Positions 59,352-64,000 of a stretch of 64,000 nt of DNA are shown here, piece after piece (within the stretch, counting starts at the first letter, position 1; the number at the start of each line of letters is the position of its first letter). The DNA comes from Nocardia miyunensis NBRC 108239 (GTDB taxonomy: Bacteria; Actinomycetota; Actinomycetes; Mycobacteriales; Mycobacteriaceae): the NCBI RefSeq assembly GCF_001613065.1, contig NZ_BDBQ01000075.1:1-64000 (forward strand). The letters run 5' to 3'. Below the pieces are notes generated by a model. It was not told the origin of the DNA. It searched no databases and saw nothing but the letters and a program-made list of their open reading frames with translations. Made by a program: the position numbers and the translations under genes.

Positions 59352-60970
59352 GCACACCCGCGGTGGTCGTCGCCGCACCGGCCTCCGGAAGCGGGAAGAC
59401 CACTCTCGCAACGGGTTTGATCGGCGCGCTGCGGCGTGCGGGGCATTCCGTCGCTCCCTTCAAGGTGGGCCCGGACTATATCGATCCCGGGTATCACGGG
59501 CTGGCGGCCGGACGTCCGGGCCGGAATCTGGATCCGGTGCTGGTGGGCGCGGAGCGGGTGCCGCCGCTGTATCGGCACGGGACGCGCGGATGCGATATCG
59601 CGGTCGTCGAGGGTGTGATGGGCCTGTTCGACGGTCGCATCGACGAAAATCAGGCGCAGTCGGTCGCGGAGGGATCCACAGCGCAGGTCGCGGCATTGCT
59701 GGGCGCACCGGTCGTGCTGGTGGTGGACGCGCGCGGCCACAGCCAGAGTCTCGCGGCGCTGTTGCACGGATTCGCCACCTACGACAGCGAAATCCGGCTC
59801 GGCGGCGTGATCCTCAACCGCGTCGGCAGCGAGCGGCACGAACAGGTGTTGCGCGCCGCTTGCGATCGGGTCGGTCTGCCGGTGCTGGGCGCGCTGCCGC
59901 GGATGGCCGAATTGGCTGTTCCCTCACGACATCTGGGGTTGATTCCCGCGGTGGAGCACGGTGGGGCGGCGCGGTCGGCGGTCGAGGCGATGACCGAACT
60001 CGTTGCCGCACACGTGGATCTGGCCGCGATCGCCCGGCTGGCCGAGGCGCGGGTGCCCGAGCCCAGCTGGGATCCGGTCGCCGAATTGCGCGGGTTGGCG
60101 GACGCTGCGCCGACTGTGCGGCGCTCGGATGCTGGTACGCGGCAGTCGCGAGTGTTGGTGGATGATGCGCGGACGCAGTCGGATACCGGTGTGCGGGAGT
60201 CGTGGGCGTGGGCGGATGGTGCGCCGATTGGGACTTACTCGGATACCGATACGCGGGAGTCGCGGGCGCGGGCGGACAATGCGCGGCTTGCGGACGTCAC
60301 TCATGTTCCCGGGCCGGAAACAACCGGAGGCTCGGACGGAGACGGTCCGGTGATCGCCATGGCCGGAGGTGCGGCGTTCACCTTCGGGTATGCCGAGCAT
60401 CGTGAATTGCTGGCGGCGGCGGGCGCGCGGGTGGTGGTCTTCGATCCGCTGCGCGACGACTTGCCCACCGGAACAGCGGGTGTGGTTCTGCCGGGCGGGT
60501 TCCCGGAGGAGCACGCGGCGGAGCTGTCGGCGAACGATCGGCTGCTCGACGCGATGCGCGCCGCGGCCCGCGCCGGTATGCCGGTGCACGCCGAATGCGC
60601 CGGACTGCTGTATCTGACCCGCAGCCTGGACGGGCACCGCATGGCCGGGGTGGTCGATGCGACAGCCGAATTCGGGCCCCGGCTGACGCTGGGCTATCGG
60701 GATGCGGTGGCGCTGAACGACTCTCCGCTCTGGCCGACCGGCCAACGGGTGCGCGGTCACGAATTCCATCGGACCCGATTGGTTTCCACCGCGTCCGCCG
60801 ATCCGGCCTGGGCCTGGCGCTCACCGAACGGCGACACCGTTCGCGAGGGTGCGGTGATCCATCGGGTGCACGCATCGTATCTACACACGCACCCCGCCGG
60901 AAATCCCGCGACGATCGCCGGATTCGTCGCTGCCGCAGCGGATTACGCGGCCCTTTGTGCTGATGTGTGA
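59348..60970 (+). CDS. cobB: cobyrinate a,c-diamide synthase
   Basis: Glutamine-dependent enzyme that amidates the a and c carboxylates of hydrogenobyrinic or cobyrinic acid. It has 540 residues, long for the family (about 460). The N-terminal ATPase domain has APASGSGKTTLA and GPDYIDPGYH; the C-terminal glutaminase domain has the catalytic cysteine in HAECAGLLYL (about 417). Between them, residues 255-320 form a linker of three diverged repeats of the type SDTxTRESRAxAD. Start GTG 59348 overlaps the cobO stop (GTGA); ATG 59345 is one codon earlier. Confidence 0.95.
   Translation: MSTPAVVVAAPASGSGKTTLATGLIGALRRAGHSVAPFKVGPDYIDPGYHGLAAGRPGRNLDPVLVGAERVPPLYRHGTRGCDIAVVEGVMGLFDGRIDENQAQSVAEGSTAQVAALLGAPVVLVVDARGHSQSLAALLHGFATYDSEIRLGGVILNRVGSERHEQVLRAACDRVGLPVLGALPRMAELAVPSRHLGLIPAVEHGGAARSAVEAMTELVAAHVDLAAIARLAEARVPEPSWDPVAELRGLADAAPTVRRSDAGTRQSRVLVDDARTQSDTGVRESWAWADGAPIGTYSDTDTRESRARADNARLADVTHVPGPETTGGSDGDGPVIAMAGGAAFTFGYAEHRELLAAAGARVVVFDPLRDDLPTGTAGVVLPGGFPEEHAAELSANDRLLDAMRAAARAGMPVHAECAGLLYLTRSLDGHRMAGVVDATAEFGPRLTLGYRDAVALNDSPLWPTGQRVRGHEFHRTRLVSTASADPAWAWRSPNGDTVREGAVIHRVHASYLHTHPAGNPATIAGFVAAAADYAALCADV
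60110..60300 (+). repeat. in-frame ~60-bp repeats inside cobB linker
   Basis: Three diverged units encode RSDAGTRQSRVLVDDAR, QSDTGVRESWAWADGAP and YSDTDTRESRARADNAR. The DNA copies share TCGGATACCG-type and CGGGAGTCG-type stretches, with a period near 60-63 bases. They expand the loop between the two CobB domains without breaking the frame. Confidence 0.75.
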
Positions 60971-61355
60971 ATCACGTCCGGGCAGCGGCGAAATCGTCGT
61001 CGGCATTGGATGCCGCCCGGCGACTTCCGCTGCGGATATCCTGCACGCCGTGCGGGAAGTGCTGGGGGACAAGCAGGTCGGCTGCATAGCTACGATCGAC
61101 CGCCGAGCGAGCGAATCGGGCCTGTCAGCCGCCGCAGCCGAACTAGGCGTTCCGGTCATGGCATTCACCGCCGACGAACTGGCCGGGGTGCACGTCCCGC
61201 ATCCCGCCGTACGAACGAGAGCCGCTGTGGCCACCGCCAGCGTCGCCGAGGCCGCCGCACTGCTCGCCTGCGACAAATGCTGTGGCACAGGATATCTGGC
61301 GACACCGAAAACTGTTGTGGGTCCGGTGACGGTCGCGGTCGCCGGCTGCCGGTAG
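60963..61355 (+). CDS. cobalamin biosynthesis protein CobE / CbiG C-terminal domain
   Basis: A 130-residue protein matching the stand-alone CobE/CbiG-C fold. The opening IVVGIGCRPATSAADILHAV, LGVPVMAFTADELAGVHVPHP and the glycine/cysteine-rich ending are typical. In cobalamin synthesis the related CbiG opens the lactone ring; the role of the small CobE is less certain. The start ATG 60963 (or GTG 60957) overlaps the cobB stop, making it the last gene of the cob group here. Confidence 0.85.
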   Translation: MCESRPGSGEIVVGIGCRPATSAADILHAVREVLGDKQVGCIATIDRRASESGLSAAAAELGVPVMAFTADELAGVHVPHPAVRTRAAVATASVAEAAALLACDKCCGTGYLATPKTVVGPVTVAVAGCR

Positions 61356-61583
61356 GCCTCGCTGTCCGAGACCGGATTCGGCTCCACGGAACGGTGCGGA
61401 GTTCAGCGACGACCGCGGGCGGCCGGGACTTGTTGCGCCAGAACGGTTCGGGGTTCGGTTGTGGTTGTGACCTGTCGATAGCGGCCAGACGTCGAAGCCT
61501 GTGCTCAGCCGCGTGGGGAACCGTACGGGTTCGGCGAGATTTGTGACCGAGTCGTCGATAGCGGCCCGGCACCCGAGGCGGAT

Positions 61584-62615
61584 TCAGCCCCGCCAGGATT
61601 CGAGCACCCGATCCAGCGTCGGGCGGATCGCCGCACGAGCCTCCTTGCGCGGCGTACCCGCCATCAGCAACCGATCGTAATCGGTGTCGAGGTGCCGGAT
61701 CGAGGCGATGACCGCTAGCGTAACCGCCTCGGCGGCAAGGACTTTCGCCGCCGCACTGCGCCCGACGCGCCCGCTGCCGCGCACCGCCGCATGGTCGGCG
61801 ATCTCGGTGGCGCGCTCGGGCGGGCAGTGCGGGAACAGCCGTTGGATCTCCGCGGCCATCCGCGCCTGGAATTCGACGTCCTGTGCCGCGCGCCGAGCGG
61901 TATCGCGTTCGCGGCGGCGCAGCCGCGCGTCCTCATCGGCCAGGCACTGCTCCTCCGCGCGGGCCAGCGCCTGTTCCTCGACCAGGATGCCGACGCGTTC
62001 ATGGCGTTTGCGCCGGGCGTTGAACCGCACCACGATCGCGGACAGGGCGCTCTCCTTCTTGGCGCGTCGGCTCAGTGCCGCGTCCCCGGCGGGCAGGAAT
62101 TCCAGGTGGTCCAGATCCGCGCAGGTCAGGCACAGCGGCCCGGTATCGGACATGATCTGATACGGCCCGGTGTCCGCGCATTCCGCGCAGGTCCAGGCTC
62201 CCGCGGCCGCCACGACCGTGAGATCGGGCGCCTTGTTCTGTCGCTGCACCATCTGCTCGCGGCGGGCCGGGCTCAGGTCGGGGGAGAGCCAGTGCGTGCG
62301 GAACACCGCCTCGTCACCGTCGCCGACGAAGATCAGCGGCGCGCGATCGCGGCTGCCGGACAGGTAGGAGGTATCGCTCGGGGTGAGACCGCTCTCGCGC
62401 GCCCACTCGCCCAGCAGATCCGCGACATCGCGCAGCCGCGCACCGTCCACCGGGGCAAGCTTCGCCAGCGAGGGCGCTCGCCCCTGCCGCCACCGCTCGA
62501 CGTGCGCCGAGGTCAGCCAGCCGAGTCCAACCAGCACATCGACCGTGGACACGTACTTGTGCTGGGCCAGTGCCGCTTCCGCGGCCGTGACCACTCGACG
62601 CCGGAGTTTGGACAT
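61584..62615 (-). CDS. DUF2293 domain protein
   Basis: A 343-residue protein. A C-terminal DUF2293 region is recognised by FPHCPPERATEIADHAAVRGSGRVGR and IRHLDTDYDRLLMAGTPRKEARAAI. The middle has a CxxC pair twice (WTCAECADTG and LCLTCADLDHLE), suggesting a zinc-binding site, followed by a long Arg/Glu-rich helix. Function is unknown. It is convergent with the cobE/cbiG gene. Confidence 0.85.
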   Translation of the reverse strand: MSKLRRRVVTAAEAALAQHKYVSTVDVLVGLGWLTSAHVERWRQGRAPSLAKLAPVDGARLRDVADLLGEWARESGLTPSDTSYLSGSRDRAPLIFVGDGDEAVFRTHWLSPDLSPARREQMVQRQNKAPDLTVVAAAGAWTCAECADTGPYQIMSDTGPLCLTCADLDHLEFLPAGDAALSRRAKKESALSAIVVRFNARRKRHERVGILVEEQALARAEEQCLADEDARLRRRERDTARRAAQDVEFQARMAAEIQRLFPHCPPERATEIADHAAVRGSGRVGRSAAAKVLAAEAVTLAVIASIRHLDTDYDRLLMAGTPRKEARAAIRPTLDRVLESWRG

Positions 62616-62666
62616 GAACAGAAACCATAGAACACCGCGCCGACAGGTCTGGCGGGCCGCGGCGGG

Positions 62667-63797
62667 TCAGGGGGCCACGGACGTCCAATCGGCGAAGCCG
62701 GTCGGATCGTGACGCCCCAGGCTGGCGTGTTCGAACAGCCCCCAGCCCTCGGCGTCACCGCATCGAGCGCGTGCGACATGATCGATCACACCCCACGGAA
62801 TGCGCCCGGCGACAGCGGGATCGGTCAGGTCGTAACTGTTCGAGGAGGACCAGTCCGCACCCTTCCACATGCCGTGCTGCCAATCCGGATCGCCGCCGTA
62901 GCCGCAGCCGATGTGCAGCGCCATGAAGGTCTGCGGCTCGACGTGCACCTCCACAGGCTTTCCGTCGGAGGCGGTCATCTCCAGCCGCGCGGCAACGGGA
63001 ATCCTTGTGCCGGAACGATAGTCGATGTGCACGCGCGGCCAGCCGAGTTGCTCGACCCGTCCGTCGGCCCAGATCCGGGTGGCATCGTTGAGGGTGCGGA
63101 ACCCGTCCGGATTCTCCTGCACGATGACCACGATGGCGAAGTCGTCGAAGCGTAGCGGCACGTACATCCACCAGAAACCGCCCGGTCCGGAGGCCGCGGC
63201 GCGTCCGGCGGGCTCGGTCTCCCCGACCGGTCGGATACCCCACGACCGGTCCCGGCTGCCGGTCCAGATCCGCGGATCCACGGTGGTATCGGTCCCGTCC
63301 ACGTGCAGCGTGCCCGCCCACGAGCCCACCTGCGCGAACCGCGACGCGTCGATGATCGGCCGATTTCCGGCCAGGATGAGATGCGGCTGTTCCAGCACCG
63401 CGGGGAAGGCCCCGGTCCAGGTCAGGTCGAAGCCGAGATCCTCGTGCTCGCAGACGATCCGGATGCGATTCAGCGGTTCGAGCACCTCGACGCGATAGCC
63501 GCCGACCCGCTGGTCCAGCCCGCGTTCGGTGAGTTCGGTCGAAAAGCGCACGGCCCGTTGGGTTTCGCCACGACGCACGGCCGCGTACGCATCGATGACG
63601 CCCAGGTTCGGATACACGCCCAGACCGGTCACCAGGAAGGTGCCACCGTCGCGGTCGTGGCCGTTGAAATAGCTGCGGTCGTAGAAGTTCCGGTCACTGG
63701 TACCGACCCTGGCCAGCGACAGCGGGGTCTGATGGATAGGATATTCGTCCAGCGGTGCGGGGACCGGGCCGACGCCGCGGCCGTCGGATTCGCTCAT
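62667..63797 (-). CDS. hypothetical protein, lipocalin/CrtC-like beta-rich fold
   Basis: A 376-residue protein with many aromatic residues and alternating beta-strand patterns (YPIHQTPLSLARVGTSDRNFYDRSYFNGHDRDG, DRSWGIRPVGE, FWWMYVPLRFDDFAIVVI). This pattern is seen in actinobacterial proteins distantly like hydroxyneurosporene synthase (CrtC) lipocalins, encoded next to phosphotransferases. ATG 63797 is used because the upstream gene ends at 63803, five bases away. The function is not known; a role with the neighbour in modifying a lipid-like compound is possible. Confidence 0.7.
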   Translation of the reverse strand: MSESDGRGVGPVPAPLDEYPIHQTPLSLARVGTSDRNFYDRSYFNGHDRDGGTFLVTGLGVYPNLGVIDAYAAVRRGETQRAVRFSTELTERGLDQRVGGYRVEVLEPLNRIRIVCEHEDLGFDLTWTGAFPAVLEQPHLILAGNRPIIDASRFAQVGSWAGTLHVDGTDTTVDPRIWTGSRDRSWGIRPVGETEPAGRAAASGPGGFWWMYVPLRFDDFAIVVIVQENPDGFRTLNDATRIWADGRVEQLGWPRVHIDYRSGTRIPVAARLEMTASDGKPVEVHVEPQTFMALHIGCGYGGDPDWQHGMWKGADWSSSNSYDLTDPAVAGRIPWGVIDHVARARCGDAEGWGLFEHASLGRHDPTGFADWTSVAP

Positions 63798-63802
63798 ACC
63801 TG

Positions 63803-64000
63803 TCAATCCCATTCGTAGGTGCCGTCGAGCAGGGCTTCGAGACTCTTGCGGTGCATGACGTAGTCGTCCCGGTCGGGGGTGTCGGTGTCCTCGCCGAAGT
63901 GGATCATCCGGCGCTTGACCCGGGCCATCACCACCCCGTGCCGCACCGCGGCGTAGACGAGGTAGAAGTCCAGGTCTCGCAGGCGGTATCGGGTGGCCCG
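63803..64000 (-). CDS. phosphotransferase (APH) family protein, 3' end only
   Basis: The last 65 residues of a gene running off the window: RYRLRDLDFYLVYAAVRHGVV, MIHFGED and YVMHRKSLEALLDG. This is the C-terminal helical part of aminoglycoside-phosphotransferase-like proteins (FadE36/APH type) that often phosphorylate small metabolites. The kinase core lies outside the window. It ends 5 bases before the lipocalin-like gene, likely one operon. Confidence 0.7.
   Translation of the reverse strand, partial: RATRYRLRDLDFYLVYAAVRHGVVMARVKRRMIHFGEDTDTPDRDDYVMHRKSLEALLDGTYEWD

Overview
The window reads as chromosomal DNA of a high-GC mycolic-acid actinomycete (order Mycobacteriales), most likely Nocardia or a close relative. 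The reasons are the many GTG starts, codons rich in G/C at the third base, a DUF3558 lipoprotein next to WXG/PPE-like and EspG proteins, a DUF2631 gene beside dxr, a mycothiol-type DinB-like enzyme, an IdeR-type iron box, and a gene order that follows the block mycobacteria carry from dxr to cobB. No rRNA, tRNA, CRISPR array, transposase or integrase was seen.

Layout. 0-6 kb: an iron permease (efeU, 3' end cut by the window edge) behind an iron box, an MDR-type reductase, a broken GH27 alpha-galactosidase, a thioredoxin-reductase-like flavoprotein and a LysR-type ligand domain with no DNA-binding part. 6.6-9.4 kb: DUF2631, dxr and rip1. 9.4-26.8 kb: an accessory block lying exactly between rip1 and ispG, which are adjacent in mycobacteria. 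It holds four regulator/enzyme pairs (MarR/SDR, MerR/deacetylase, LysR/SDR, XRE/DUF397), endonuclease V, an MHS-type transporter, a divergent three-gene cassette of small unknown proteins, and a low-GC type VII secretion accessory module (DUF3558 lipoprotein, a 133-residue protein, a WXG/PPE-like protein, EspG) with no secretion core. 27-32.4 kb: backbone again (ispG, DUF4081 acetyltransferase, penicillin-binding lipoprotein), with an SDR between. 32.4-47.4 kb: a second accessory block with tandem repeats, a 53-residue secreted peptide, nitrobindin, a truncated adenylation-like gene beside two ABC-2 permeases, a lone XRE regulator, DUF4254, two aminoethylphosphonate-type permeases beside a decayed GntR gene, an arabinofuranosidase/sugar-uptake operon and an LLM flavoenzyme. 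47.5-61.4 kb: backbone (map, cobQ, two alpha/beta hydrolases, mqo, ElaA-like GNAT, EI24 membrane protein, chelatase, cobO, cobB, cobE/cbiG-like) with a sirtuin inserted. 61.6-64 kb: DUF2293, a lipocalin-like unknown and the 3' end of a phosphotransferase.

How genes fit together. dxr and ispG serve the MEP isoprenoid pathway. The chelatase, cobO, cobB, cobE/cbiG-like and cobQ genes serve cobalamin synthesis. The GH51 enzyme, solute-binding lipoprotein and two permeases form an arabinoside-use unit that must borrow an ATPase. Several units are visibly decaying: the GH27, GntR, adenylation and antitoxin-like genes are frameshifted, deleted or truncated.
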